Source: Hevea brasiliensis | Taxonomy: Eukaryota > Streptophyta > Magnoliopsida > Malpighiales > Euphorbiaceae | Assembly: GCF_030052815.1 (NCBI RefSeq) | Contig: NC_079494.1 | Coordinates: 37,806,467 to 37,870,466, forward strand | DNA length: 64,000 nt | Reading direction: 5' to 3' | Part shown: in pieces, positions 1 to 12,009 of the stretch | How the letters are laid out: each line of letters starts with the position of its first letter | Position numbering within the stretch: the first letter of the stretch is position 1 | Notes under the pieces: model-generated | Database searches by the model: none | Told to the model about the DNA's origin: nothing | The model's input: only the letters and a program-made list of their open reading frames with translations | Translations under genes and position numbers: made by a program

Positions 1-735
1 GCATGCATTGGTGGATCAGGATCCACTCATTCATATATCTGCATCAACCTACCCGTAGAAAGGGGGATAATAGTAGGGGAGAGTGACCAAGACATTCTGG
101 TCACTAATCCATTGGGCCACAATGTAGTGGTGAACAAGGTATACAAGGGTTGCCCGTTAAGGATTCAGGGGTATGAATTCTTGGCAGACCTAATTGAGTT
201 GCCCTTCCATGAGTTTGACGTGATATTGGGAATGGACTGGTTATCACGTCATCAGGCAATAGTTGATTGCAAATTGAAGAGAATATCTCTAAAAACATCA
301 GAGGGTAATGAGATCACTGTGGTGGGGGAAAGGACAGATTTTTTGTCCAATGTCATCTCAGCCACTGTTGCAAGGAGAATGATGAGAAAAGGCTGTAAAG
401 CCTACCTAGCACATGTGGTGGATACTAGGCAGGCTAAGTCAAACCTGAGTGACATACCCACAGTGAGAGACTTCCCAGAGGTATTTCCTGAAGATTTGCC
501 TGGTTTGCCACCAGAAAGGGAAGTTGAATTTGCCATTGAGACACTGCCGGGTACAACACCCATTTCCATTGCTCCTTATAGGATGGCACCCACTGAATTG
601 AGAGAGTTGAAAACTCAGTTGCAAGAGTTGCTTGATAAAGGGGTTCATACGCCCGGTGTGTCACCATGGGGAGCTCGGTCGTTTGTAAAGAAGAAGGATG
701 GGACTTTGAGGCTTTGTATTGATTACTGCGGTTGA
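1..735 (+). pseudogene. Element A protease and start of RT (fragment)
   Basis: The reading frame 19-735 covers most of the retropepsin-like aspartic protease and its linker to RT. The catalytic D-P-G-S-T loop lies at about 14-27, but one C is missing at 17 compared with the copy at 47670 (GATCAGG against GATCCAGG), so the Asp codon is out of frame with the rest. Downstream are the hallmark blocks LPFHEFDVILGMDWLSRHQA (197-256) and the pre-RT proline-rich segment with [12 protein letters not shown], then RT motif 1 residues ([18 protein letters not shown]). The frame ends at TGA 733-735 after a local rearrangement where other copies read DYRQLNK. The frameshifts at 17, 650, 678 and 728 all fall at CCAG/CAG/CTG sites and might be sequence errors rather than mutations. 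Confidence 0.9.
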
Positions 736-1374
736 ATAAAGTGACCGTGAAGAACAAGTATCCGTTGCCTAGAATTGATGATCTGTTTGATCGGTTGAAG
801 GGAGCAGGAGTATTTTCTAAGATTGATCTCGGATCGTGGTATCATCACCGAGGGTGAAAGATGTAGATGTGCCCAAGATCGCATTCAGACCCGGTATGGG
901 CATTATGAGTTTCTAGTGTTGCCCTTTGGCCTAACAAATGCACCAGCGGAATTTATGGACCTTATGAACCGTATAGTCCATCCATACCTAGATCGGTTAA
1001 TACTTGTCTTTATTGATGATATCTTGGTGTATTCCAAGACCGAGGAAGAACATGATGAGCATTTGAGGATTGTTCTGCAAACCACGAGAGAAAAGAAGTC
1101 GTATGCTAAGTTGTCCAAGTGTGACTTTTGGTGAATGAGATTGCATTCCTTGGACACATAGTGTCACCGATGGGATTAGGTGGATCCCAAGAAAATAGAA
1201 GCGATGATGGAATGGAAGCCTCCCAGAATACAACCGAGGTCAAGCTTCTTGGGGCTAGTGGGTATTATAGGAGATTTGTGAAGGATTTTCCCTAATAGCC
1301 GCTCCAATGACCAAGTTGTTACACAAGAATGTCGATTTGACTGGAATGACAAGTGTCGCACCAGTTTTGAGAAG
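732..1374 (+). pseudogene. Element A reverse transcriptase palm and thumb (broken)
   Basis: RT continues in a different frame from 732 ([16 protein letters not shown]), then shifts again; the longest open piece, 823-1134, holds [20 protein letters not shown] and the catalytic [10 protein letters not shown] block, ending at a TGA after KCDFW. The remaining thumb region ([19 protein letters not shown]) is spread over further frames to about 1374. RT copies the element RNA into cDNA using the two Asp of the FIDD motif, which is intact here. The frameshifts make it a pseudogene as read. Relative to element I (48235-49044) the disrupted spots are almost all CAG or CTG in the other copy. Confidence 0.88.
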
Positions 1375-2555
1375 TTGAAGGCTATGTTGACAGAGGCACC
1401 GGTGTTAACACGATGTCGAGGAAAGGACTTCGTGGTCTACAGTGATGCCTCACATAAATGGGTTAGGGTGTGTATTGATGCAAGAGGGGAAAGTGATCGC
1501 CTATGCTTCAGGCAGCTAAGGCCACATGAACAGAACTACCCTACCCATGATCTAGAGCTTGCAGCAATTATCTTCAGACCAAGATATGGAGGCATTACTT
1601 GTATGGTGAAAAGTGCTACATTTACACGGACCACAAAAGCCTGAAATATTTGCCAACCCAGAAGGAGCTCAACCTTAGACAGAGGCGATGGATTGAGTTC
1701 CTAAAGGATTATGATTGTGTAATTGACTACCATCCTGGGAAGGCAAATGTAGTTGCTGATGCCTTGAGCAGAAAATCCATGACAGCTTTGAGATCATTGA
1801 ATGCCCGTCTAACTTTGATTCGAGATGGAGCTATTTTGGCTGAGTTGCAAGTGAGGCCAAACCTGCTACAGCAGATTTTAGATGGGCAGAAGGTAGATGA
1901 GAAGCTGATGGCTATTATGAGCAAAATTTCAGAGGGAAAAGCAACTGATTATGAGGTGAAAGCAGATGGGTGTCTGTATTACAAAGGAAGACTGTGTGTA
2001 CCAGATAATGGGGAATTGAAGGCCAGTATTCTAAAAGAGGCACACACCAGTGTATATGCTATGCACCCAGGAAGTACAAAGATGTATCATGATCCAAGCT
2101 CGTATTGGTGGCCTGGTATGAAGAGGGACATAGCTGACTATGTGACTAAATGCTTGACATGTCAGCAAGTCAAGGCAGAACATCAAGTTCCATCAGGTTT
2201 GCTACAGCCTATACGCATACCTGAATGGAAATGGGATCGGGTCACCATGGATTTTGTAAGTGGTCTGCCTCTCACCCGGAAGAAACATGATGCAGTATGG
2301 GTGATAGTTGATAGATTGACAAAGTCAGCACACTTTCTGCCAGTTAGGACTGACTACTCACTGGAGAAGTTAGCAGAATTGTATATCAGTGAGATAGTTA
2401 GACTGCATGGAATTCCACTTTCCATCATATCTGATCGAGACCCAAGGTTTACATCAAGATTTTGGAAGAAGTTGCATGAGTCCTTGGGTACACAACTCCA
2501 TTTCAGCACAGCTTTCCATCCTCAGACGGATGGGCAATCAGAAAGAGTAATCCAG
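1375..2555 (+). pseudogene. Element A RNase H and integrase zinc and core domains
   Basis: 1375-1644 carries the start of RNase H (VVYSDAS, and ELAAII), with a frameshift near 1577; 1599-2555 resumes with [20 protein letters not shown] and ADALSR, then integrase. The integrase HHCC zinc finger reads [13 protein letters not shown] followed by CLTCQQ. The core holds all three acidic residues: D in [14 protein letters not shown] in [10 protein letters not shown] and E in GQSERVIQ. This is the best-preserved integrase core in the window. The frame runs into a 75-bp intron-like insert directly after IQ. RNase H removes the RNA template, and integrase inserts the cDNA. Confidence 0.9.
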
Positions 2556-2630
2556 GTAAACAATTGAAACCAATGAAATTGATACAAATATTGAATAGAA
2601 ATGATAACAATAACATGAAATATATGTCAG
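2556..2630 (+). other. Putative 75-bp intron inside integrase
   Basis: Between codons for ...SERVIQ and VLEDMLRSC lies a 75-bp AT-rich insert beginning GTAAAC and ending TATGTCAG. It has GT-AG ends and contains in-frame stops. Removing it restores an uninterrupted phase-0 frame at a place where gypsy integrases are normally contiguous. A matching insert sits at the same codon in element I (50219-50293). Splicing is inferred, not shown. Confidence 0.65.
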
Positions 2631-3380
2631 GTCCTTGAGGATATGCTGAGGAGTTGTGTTATTGAGTTTGAGGGAAGTTGGGATAGATATCTCCCACTGG
2701 CAGAGTTTGCATACAACAATAGCTACCAAGCTAGCATTCAAATGGCCCCATATGAAGCACTGTATGGGAGAAAATGTAGAACTCCAGTGTGCTGGACTGA
2801 ATTGGGCGAAGACAAACTGGTGGGGCCAGACCTGGTGAAACAGACTGAGGAGAAAGTGAAACAAATCAAAGCAAATCTGAAGGTTGCCTCAGACAGACAG
2901 AAATCTTATACCGACCTGAAGAGAAAAGAAATAGAATATGTGGTTGGCGACAAAGTGTTCCTCAAGGTGTCACCGTGGAAGAAGGTATTGAGGTTTGGAA
3001 GAAAAGGTAAGTTGAACCCTAGGTTTATTGGCCCATATGAAGTCATTGAACGTGTGGGTCCAGTGGCCTATAGGCTAGCTTTGCCACCAGAGCTGGATAA
3101 GATCCACAATGTGTTCCACGTGTCCATGCTCAGAAGATACCGCTCAGATCCTTCACATGTCATCTCCAGGGAAGAGATTGAAATACAACCGGATTTGACA
3201 TATGAAGAAGAACCTCTACGAATCCTAGCTCGGGAAATAAAAGAGTTGAGGAACAAGCAGATTCCACTGGTGAAAGTGCTTTGGAGGCACCACAACACCG
3301 AGGAGGCAACTTGGGAAAGTGAAGAGACGATGAGGCAACAGTTCCCTCAACTGTTTGCATCAGGTAAATTTCGAGGATGA
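2631..3380 (+). pseudogene. Element A integrase C-terminus with GPY/F module and chromodomain-like tail
   Basis: The open frame from VLEDMLRSC to the TGA at 3378-3380 encodes the integrase C-terminal part: LAEFAYNNSYQAS, YGRKCRTPVCW, then the GPY/F module (FIGPYEVIERVGPVAYRLAL) and a C-terminal chromodomain-like segment with RILAREIKELRNKQIPLVKV and WRHHNTEEATWESEE. Tails of this kind define chromoviruses and are thought to direct insertion to heterochromatin by binding histone marks or associated proteins. The segment is open from end to end, the best-preserved coding block of A. The listed Met start at 2643 is only the first ATG after the intron-like insert; the true frame is continuous with the upstream pol. 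Confidence 0.92.
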
Positions 3381-3390
3381 AATTTAAATT

Positions 3391-3402
3391 AGAGGGGAAG
3401 AG
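3391..3402 (+). other. Polypurine tract of element A
   Basis: AGAGGGGAAGAG followed by T and then the LTR start TGTAACACCC. This is the plus-strand priming site; the same tract precedes the 3' LTRs of F and I. Confidence 0.85.
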
Positions 3403-3403
3403 T

Positions 3404-6400
3404 TGTAACACCCTCCCTGTACCAACTCCGTACATTCTACTGTTCCGGTGACCGGTGTCGGTCCGGACAGCTAGAACGTCCGGAAAAATAATTAAACTTA
3501 AGTGAGGGACCATAATTAACTCAAATATTGATAAGAAACACTTAGTAAAAATTTTAGAAATAAAATACAACCAAGTAAAACGAGCCGGTGCCCAAGCGAT
3601 GGGTAACCGGAGGGAAGTTGCGGTTCTCGCAACGAGGAGCCCTAGACCCGGGGGAAAAATTATAAAATAATTTTTGGGACTCCAGAGAAGGGTCATTGAG
3701 GTTCCTATGGCATTAGAATTCCAAGAAAATACCTAGAAAAATTTTTCAATCGGTACAGCCAATTTTGACCCGTTAAGCCAAATGGAGGGCATTTTGGTCA
3801 TTTCGCCTTCAGAGGTGATTTTTGGCCGACTTGTTCAGTTGAATAAATAATTAATATGACATAAAATATGAATAAACATTACTAGAAATCAAATTGAAAA
3901 TGAGTAGTGGAGGAAAGGAAAGAAAATGAGGAAAAAGCTTAATTATGACATCATGGTGATGTCATTAAGGAAATGTGGACCAATCACAAATAAGCCATCC
4001 TTTGACTAACAAATTAAAGAGATAAATGAAGACTAAAGAAGACCAAAAACCAGCAGCCAACCCTCTCTCCTCTAGTGCAGCCGAAACCTATCCCTTCCAC
4101 CCTCCATTGAAGTTCAACCAAGCAACCTCAAATTCCTACCTTGTTTCACTATATTTCTCTAACTTCCCTTCATTAAACCTTTACCCCACATCTTAAACAA
4201 GCTCTTGGCAGCCAACAAGGGGAAAGAAATTGAGGTTTAGAGGTGGGAAAAATCTGCCACTCAAGGTTAGTGCTACACTTTCAATCTCCTTCTTTTAAAT
4301 TTTAGTTAAAACACCATTTTGAGCTAAGAGATTTTAGGAAATTAAAGTAAATTACATGTGTTGAGAGCACCTTCAAATTTGGGCAGCCCTATGAGAGATT
4401 GAGTTTGATTGTTTAATAAACTTAGAGTGGTTGGAAATCATGATTAAGGTATTAATATGCATGGAGATTGAACTAAGTATGTTAATCAAGGTTTATGAGT
4501 AATTGGTTTGAACATTAGGGTTTGGAAAGGTGAAATTGTGACTTAGCTTAGGAAATGCTTAGAGAACTTTTTAATGGTCAATTAGTGACCATTTTAGGTA
4601 GGTTGACCCTAATTAGAACTGAAAAATTGGATGTTAAAGTGAAGGTGAAATCTGCCTATGGACAGCAGCATAGGGACTGAAAATTCAGTCCCTTTGCACT
4701 GCCATAACTTGGGCTGTGTTAGTCCAATTGATGTTTGGCCAATTGTACATGAAACTAGGCTTATAATGGCACATTTTTGCTGAAGAAACCATGCCCAAAA
4801 GACCAAAGCAAGAGGACCAAAACTTGGCCCCAATCCAGAACCCTGAAACTGCCTCTGCAGAATTGACCAAATGAACAGTAACTGTTCATTTGGCCATAAC
4901 TCACTGTAGATTTGGTCAATTGACCTGAAATTTTTACAGCAACAAGTTAAGACATAGAAAAACAACTTTCATGAAGGAACCTACCCCAAATTATGGCCAG
5001 AACCCATCCAAACAAGTGGTTCTAGTCACTGTTCATGCACTGTAGATATGGTAATTTTCTGCAGAATGCATATCCGGACAGCTTGGGTTTTTGGGCCATA
5101 TCTGGAGCTACAAAACTCCAAATGGAGTGATTCAAAAAAGGAAATTCAACTAGACAAAATAAGGAACAACTTTTATGTTTTACATTTCTTCAAATTCCAA
5201 CAGTAACAGTGTCCAATGGAACAGTGAACTTGACTCACCAAAACTGAAAATTCTGCTTGTGTGGGTTTACACTTTGAAATGGTATTAACACTTAATGCCA
5301 ACAAGTTTTAAACACCAAATGTGGTATGTTGGGAGTGCCAAAGTCAATGTACACATTTTTATTCTAAAAGTCAACATTTTTGTTGACCAATGATGAATAG
5401 TGACACCAAAAAAGTTGAAATTCACAAATTGAAGAATTTAAAAGTTTCAAATGCCCTAGTATACCTAACAAGATTGGTTTGGATAGTTTGGCATGCCAAT
5501 AGGGTTCAGTTAGCAGTACTGCACATGGCAAAAATGCCATTCTGTGATTTCATGGCTTTTAGCCATTCTGACTTTGCATTGAGACTTGGCCTTGTGCCTG
5601 ATATTATTTACAGCTTGTTAGCATTACATTTACACAGGAGATGCATATGTGACCGATGGTGTGACGGCGAGGTACTAGGTACCCGGTGCGGTTACCCGTT
5701 ATCCATCCGATGCGTCTAGTGTAGGTTACTTGGGGCAACCAAATGAATGAAATTGAGCAATGTAGAAGAAATAATGAATGGATATACAAATACATGACAA
5801 ACAAAACATGCACATGCAATACATATTTATATCTGTTATTTCTTGTTATTATATTATTGCACCACTAAGCATTATTGCTTAGCGCGTTGCTTTTGCCACG
5901 CGTAGGTACTGGAGATCCTGATCATGAGCCCAGTAGACCACGGTAGGTGAGTCCATCCCGGCGATTCTGCAGTGTCCGTGTCACCTCACTACTTGCAGTG
6001 CATTGGTAGGGCACTAGGTGTCATTTTGTCATTTTGATATTTTGTAGCAGATTTTTCTTCATATGTAATTAAACTTGTGTAATGTATATTGATGTATATG
6101 TAAATTATGAAAATTGTATTTGTTAATGGAAAAGTAAATGTTTACTTGTGATTTATATGCGAAAATCACATGTGAATGATGAATGAAAATAGAAATTGAA
6201 ATGTTGAAATCTTGATATTGAGTTTGGTGTGGATAATGGATGTTTGAGAAATGAAAAGATTATTGAGAATTGAAATTGAGAAATATTGTTGAGATTTTGG
6301 ATATTGGAGTTTGAGATGATGGAATAAAAATATTTGAAGTGTTTTTAACAGGTTCCGAAGAACGGTTTTCTCCATTTTTAGCCGGTACTCCGCCGGATTT

Positions 6401-6580
6401 TCTGTAAAATTTTCGAAACCTTAAATGAATAATACTTTTGATAAATGGCTTAAATAAATTGTATTTCATAAATTATATGCTAAAGCATGATATAAATTAA
6501 TTGAGAAATATTAGAGTGTGCCGGTACACCATGTGGCATTACTTACTCGGGTATACTGTACACGGGTAAGGGGTGTCACA
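3404..6580 (+). repeat. 3' LTR of element A (3177 bp)
   Basis: Begins TGTAACACCC directly after the purine tract and ends GGGGTGTCACA. It belongs to the same family as the LTRs at 32708 and 51067. It contains the conserved donor-like AAG/GTTAGTG at 4263-4272, palindromic modules near 4722, 4909 and 5115, and the paired stem-loops at 5865-5902 (CTAAGCA/TGCTTAG, then CGCGT/ACGCG). A CT-rich leader lies near 4068. No genes lie in this stretch. Confidence 0.92.
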
Positions 6581-7211
6581 TCTTACATCTCTCCCTACTG
6601 GTAGCAAGTAAATTTACTGCACAATGGCTCAGGCGGAAAAATTCTCTTTCATACTCAGCCACTGATCTGCTCCCCTGTTTCAGACTTAGGAATTCTTGTA
6701 ACTTCTGGTCTACATAAGCATCAGAGACATATTTTTGTCTGAATTCTCTAAGAAAGTCATTCCATGTTAGCACTGCAGGTTCTACCAGACTGTGGGGAAT
6801 GGTTTTCCACCAGTCATAAGCATCCCCCTGTAGCAAAGATACAAAGTATTCAAATCTGAGTTCCTCCGTGCAATGCAGTTTCTTGAATACCTTATCCATC
6901 CTCTCTAACCACTGTTCTGCCTCTAGAGGATCTACTGTCCCCTTGAACTCTGTAGCCCCATATTTCATCAATTTGTCATACTGCCTAGCAGGAGACTGTG
7001 GTTATACCACTGGTGTCTGTATTGGGACTTGAGTAGGCACATTACCAGCTATTTGTTGGAACATTGCAGCCATCTGCTAAGCGAACTGAGTAGGAAACTG
7101 TGGTACTGCAGGGGCTGGTGCTGCTGAACCACTGACATTGTGTAGGGCTGGGGCATCCCCTTGCACCTTAGCCTCTATAGATTGATCGACTGAACGATCA
7201 CCCTCTTCCAT
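6581..7211 (-). pseudogene. Element B gag (N-terminal part, interrupted)
   Basis: Gag starts at ATG 7211-7209 (MEEGDRSVDQ), followed by a low-complexity Ala/Pro/Gln region and the retrotransposon gag domain: MKYGATEFKGTVDPLEAEQW, then LQGDAYDWW, WNDFLREFRQKY and SVAEYEREF. Gag forms the virus-like particle that holds the RNA. Two in-frame stops, TAG at 7079-7077 and TAA at 7004-7002, break the N-terminal region; the core from 6971 down is open. It ends after ERCK where element A is inserted. A splice-acceptor-like TTGTTCAG/GAGG sits at 7244-7233, 25 bases upstream of the ATG. Confidence 0.9.
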
Positions 7212-7380
7212 AGTCAATGCGAGGATCTTAGACCTCCTGAACAAATAACACAAGGAGATTTCCTCTCGTTAGTGCATATTTATAAGGTAATGTACTATAT
7301 GTATCAAATAATGATATTGAGTAGTTGTACTATGAAGAAAGAATATTCAAATAACATGTGAAAACAAAATTAAAAAACTA

Positions 7381-7392
7381 GCTCTGATACCA
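7381..7392 (-). other. PBS of element B (inner copy), initiator tRNA-Met type
   Basis: On the minus strand TGGTATCAGAGC, matching the 3' end of plant initiator tRNA-Met. It lies 8 bases from the LTR end (TGTGACA). Confidence 0.88.
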
Positions 7393-7400
7393 CTAAAACA

Positions 7401-8097
7401 TGTCACACCCTACCCCTCTGTAAGGCATAACATGATCCCGTAGTATACCTAAAGAATTACCAACTTCATCTACTGATAACCCATTAAATACACTATAAGG
7501 GATTTTAAAACTTTTCTTACTTCTTTTTACAGAGGTGAGCACAATTTATAGGTGTTAAAAAGCTTTTTGAACTGAAGTGAAACAGCTAACACATTTGGAC
7601 TATTAGTGACTTCTGTAAAAATCCCCTCTAGAGGATCTACTGTCCCCTTGAACTCTGTAGCCCCATATTTCATCAATTTGTCATACTGCCTAGCAGGAGA
7701 CTGTGGTTATACCACTGGTGTCTGTATTGGGACTTGAGTAGGCACATTACCAGCTATTTGTTGGAACATTGCAGCCATCTGCTAAGCGAACTGAGTAGGA
7801 AATCGTAGTGCTGCGGTGGTCTTCCGAACCACGACATTGTGTAGGGTCAGCATCCCCTTGCACCTTAGCCTCTATAGATTGATCGACTGAACGATCACCC
7901 TCTTCCATAGTCAATGCGAGGATCTTAGACCTCCTGAACAAATAACACAAGGAGATTTCCTCTCGTTAGTGCATATTTATAAGGTAATGTACTATATGTA
8001 TCAAATAATGATATTGAGTAGTTGTACTATGAAGAAAGAATATTCAAATAACATGTGAAAACAAAATTAAAAAACTAGCTCTGATACCACTAAAACA
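7401..8097 (-). repeat. Tandem duplication of LTR end, PBS and gag start in element B
   Basis: The stretch 6921-7622 reappears from 7626 to about 8321, offset 705 bp shrinking to 697 bp through small indels. 7401-7622 is a second copy of the last 222 bp of the LTR; 7626-7908 is a second gag N-terminus (ATG 7908-7906), frameshifted; 8078-8089 is a second PBS. The join reads from TCTGTAAAAATC straight into the gag sequence CCTCTAGAGG. The two gag copies differ mainly at 7801-7850, in a run of CAG/CTG sites. Confidence 0.88.
8078..8089 (-). other. PBS of element B (outer copy)
   Basis: Second minus-strand TGGTATCAGAGC, next to the full 5' LTR that ends at 8098. Confidence 0.85.
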
Positions 8098-10348
8098 TGT
8101 CACACCCTACCCCTCTGTAAGGCATAACATGATCCCGTAGTATACCTAAAGAATTACCAACTTCATCTACTGATAACCCATTAAATACACTACAAGGGAT
8201 TTTAAAACTTTTCTTACTTCTTTTTACAGAGGTGAGCACAATTTACAGGTGTTAAAAAGCTTTTTGAACTGAAGTGAAACAGCTAACACATTTGGACTAT
8301 TAGTGACTTCTGTAAAAATTTTGGCAGAGTGCCATCTATATTTTGGATAAAACAGTTCTTCAGAAAACCTGTAAAAAACACTTCAATATTTTTCTCAATC
8401 TCAACTCCAACAGTTAAACACCACAATATATTTCTCAACTCAAATCCCCAATAGTTTTTCAAAGACTGAGATAAAAGAAATACAATACAAATTTTACAAG
8501 CCAAAATAACTCATAATTTATTTTACAACTTTAATGTACAATTTTAATTTACAACTGCTCAAAACCAAGAACAAAATATACATACAGTGAATATACATTA
8601 CAGTACAAAATGCAAAATGTGGTATACTCAATATACCCGATGATCTCTCGTTGAATGCACTAGCAGCCTAGTCTACTGCCCTGTCCGTCTGTCTACCTGC
8701 GACAGCAATGAAAAGCTATCGCTGAGAAAATGTCTCAGTGGTGCACAACATTAACCAAATACAACTTTAAATCACAATTCATAAATCATATAAATGATGG
8801 ATATGTAAAACCATAGTTAAATTCAAGACAATGAATGTCATAAGGAATTTAACACAATATCACAATAAATCTCAGTAATCAAGACATAGTTAAATTCAAA
8901 AGACAGTGAATGTCAATAAGAATTTAAACTCCATTTCACAAAATATCAAAGTTCATAATTACACAATTTAGTCAAATAATTTAAGAATACAGTGTTGCCA
9001 ATTCATACACAACTTAAGCCATGACACAATTTTCCGATCAATGCCGCGTTGTACACCACGACAAAGCAATCACAACCCCACTAATCGAAATCAATGAGGA
9101 AGGAAGCTAGCTATATAATGAGTACTCATCCGATCTACAACCTCAACTGATCTACAACCTCAACTGGTAAACCAGAGAGGGAGAAAAATAAATGATCACA
9201 ACCCCATAAATGGAGAAGGAATGATGTGATACTGTCATGCTAAGTGTGAACACAAAATCAATTCCAAACATTTTATTAAAATGATTCATGAGAATCCAAT
9301 AAATTTCCAAAGTCATAATTTCATTCACAAAATGGCAACACAATTCATAATTAACTTCAATTTTAGCAAATCACACTAAATCAATTTTTTCACAGTTTCA
9401 AACCATTTACAATGCTTTTCAAGTAATAAGTATCCATTCAAACACATTTCCATAATTGAAAATAATAATTTACAAATAGTCATAATTTATTTCAATTGAA
9501 AAATTTAAAAAAAATAACTGTTGTGCACAAACCTTTGATAACTGTCTCCTGGCCTTGACTCAGTGTTTCCTTCCCTTTCCCTGAGTCTTTGCTAACTGAG
9601 AAACACAATTTGAGGTGTTTCAGTACTCATTTAAACTGTCTCTAACGATAATGCTTGATAATTAATTCATTGAATTCTATTATTTGCTTAGTCAACCTAA
9701 TATGTCGACCCTCGATGCATTCTAGGTAAATTAGGTTTTAATGTTACTAATATGTCACATTCAATAGTCTTTTAGGGTTGGTATATGTTACCAAACTCAT
9801 TTCCATGTATCTTGCATTTTCTTGCAATTTGCTGGATTCCGGGATATTAGTTTGACCTAGCCGGACAACCTAGTTCCCTCTGTTTTCGGGTTTCGGTCAA
9901 AACTACAAACTTGTAGATCTATGTCTTATTGCACGCGGGGCAACATTTCATGTCATTCTGAGTTATGTAGACCAAGTTATGGTCATTTTACTATTGCTGG
10001 TCAAAGTGCATCAAAATTGGTCACTTTAGGTCATTTTAGGTCAATTTTGGTTCGGCCAGTTTTTGGACCCGAACTTTTGCAAGCTATTTGACTTGCTTAT
10101 GGTCATTTATGGGCTTTGGTGTCTTCATAAGACTTGTAGATATGGGTCTTAATATTCATGGTCAAAATTTCAAGTCAATTGGACCTGTTTTGAGTGAGTT
10201 ATGGCCTAAAAACTAACTACTGCCCAATCAGTCAATTTTCAGGCCTTAATTGCACTAATCCGGATTTGGTCATTTTTCAAGTTACCTTACAAGCAGAATT
10301 TTGGCAAGCTTCCTTCATGAAAGTTGGCACATTTTGTGCCTAGTTTCA
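8098..10348 (-). repeat. 5' LTR of element B, 3' portion
   Basis: Starts (minus-strand end) at TGTGACA and runs to the target duplication of solo LTR C. It contains the minus-strand paired stem-loops at 8699-8738 (CTGAGA/TCTCAG and GCGATAGC/GCTGTCGC) and a single copy of the module that is amplified in LTR C (about 9890-10290). The LTR resumes at 15850. No coding potential is seen. Confidence 0.85.
10344..10348 (+). other. Target site duplication TTTCA, left of solo LTR C
   Basis: TTTCA here and at 15850-15854 flank the LTR exactly. The unoccupied form is visible in the related LTR of element E, where TAGTTTCACCTCCAATTG is continuous at 25609-25626. Confidence 0.92.
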
Positions 10349-10968
10349 TGTAACATCCTCATTTTCGTAGTCCGTACATTCTACTGTTCCGACAGCTAAT
10401 GTCTGTCCCGAAAAGTCAGAATGTCTGGAACTACACTTCGGTGATAATGAACAGACATATAATGATGAAATAAATAAGAAGAAAATGCAAGAAAAATCAA
10501 AGACAAATGAAAGAGAGAAAATGAAGCTAAGTTAAATGAGCTGGCACCGCAGCGATGGGTGACTGTGACCGAAGGGAAGGCCGTCAGCCCGGGGATCATG
10601 GAACTCTCAGAATTTAATTTCAGGACGTAAGTAAAGGTCTATTGAAATATAATTGACACTAGAATTATTAAAGAAAGATTAATAAATTAGTACAAAGAAA
10701 AATGAAAAATCGAGAAACAGACAAAAATCGATGTTACCGAAAAATCAGGAATATAACCCGAAGTTGGGTATTTTGGTCAATTGGCACCTAGAGTTTACTT
10801 TTGACTTAAATGTCCATGAAAATTAAGTGGTATTATATTTTGAAAATTTAATGAAAAATGAAATTCAAGATAACATGTAATTTAAGGGTATTAGAGGGCA
10901 TAATTGCAATTAAAGGAAATCTTGAATTAATCTAATTTTTAATTGTGATTAGTGGGGCATTAGTGGAG

Positions 10969-10975
10969 TATATAA
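10969..10975 (+). promoter_or_regulatory. TATA box of LTR C
   Basis: TATATAA followed by a pyrimidine-rich stretch (11000-11030), a typical plant core promoter layout. Transcription would start near 11000, about 200 bases before the donor-like AAG/GTTAGTG. Confidence 0.6.
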
Positions 10976-12009
10976 GGACCACTAGGACAGATTTTTCCAC
11001 TATTCATCTTCTTCTTCATTCTTCTTTGCCGAATTGAAATTTCTCCAAGCTTCATGCATGGCCGCCCCATATACAAGCCTTCATCTACCCATCTTCAAGC
11101 CTTGATTTTTATAAGTTCCTTCATTAAACTTAGTCTATACATCATGGGCAGTATAATGGAAGCAAAAAGAAGAGGATTTGATGAAGTTTTGGTCAAGCTC
11201 AAAAAAGGTTAGTGCTAGTTTTTCATCCCTTGCTTCATTAAAGTTTGTATTAAGGTTGAGATGAGTTGGATGGTGAAGAAATTTGAAGGATTTGATGAGT
11301 TATTGATATATTCAATTTTGGACAGCCATGAAATTTTATTGTTGTTGAGTTTTTCTTACCTCAAATGGATGGAAACTAAGGTTGAATAACTTAAATGGAG
11401 GAAGTAGCAAGTTAAAATCTAAGTATGCCCATGTAGTGCTTGAATTAAGGGTGTGTAATGGAACCTTAATGCTTTGGGCAAACTGCCATGTTTGGCAGCC
11501 TATTAAACCATGAATTTGTGTGTGAACATGTAGTTATTAATGAAATATGCTAATGTTAAATTGTGGGCAACTGTGTAAGTGATATTGAAGTGTGATTATG
11601 TTGAAGTGTATGTGTAATATTGACATTGAGATATGTTGAATTTTTGTGGAAGTGAATGTTGAACTTAATGGTGAATTGTGTGCATTGAGCACTTGAATAT
11701 TCTGCCCAAAATTGTTGCTGGAATTGTGTACAATATATATATGGAAGTGTTATTGATTGAATATTGAAGTAATGAGGAGGAGAAGGAATATCAAATTGGA
11801 AGTGTATGTGCTTTGTGCAAGTTGTGTATTGAAGGCAGTACCTAAATTAGGCCATAAGTGCCAAACTATGAACCCAATTGGTATGAAGCCAATGGGGGGG
11901 TGAAACTAGACACCAAATAGGCCAACTTTCATGTAGAAATGTTGCCAAAATTCTGCCTAGAAACTGACCTTAAAAATGACCAAATCCGGATTAGCAACCT
12001 TGCAACCCA

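Larger units (their letters stand above)
1..6580 (+). mobile_element. Element A: Ty3/gypsy chromovirus, 5'-truncated by window edge
   Basis: The element enters at its protease active site and runs through RT, RNase H, integrase and a chromodomain-like tail to a purine tract and a complete 3' LTR. Domain order PR-RT-RH-IN is the Ty3/gypsy (Metaviridae) order, and the C-terminal tail after the GPY/F module marks a chromovirus. Its right end abuts the minus-strand gag of element B, so A was inserted into B. The right flank is TCTTA; the matching left flank lies outside the window. Several frameshifts and no complete pol frame make it non-autonomous as read. Confidence 0.95.

Noticed and set aside
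1..3380. Intact autonomous retrotransposon
   Set aside because: At least four frame changes lie between protease and RNase H as read; even if several are sequencing errors, the 5' half is outside the window.
3160..3696. Minus-strand open frame across pol end and LTR start (and the same at 32572-32937, 50823-51074, 37464-37775 and 42524-42835)
   Set aside because: They are antisense shadows of the chromodomain tail and of the conserved LTR start; repeated only because the LTRs are copies.
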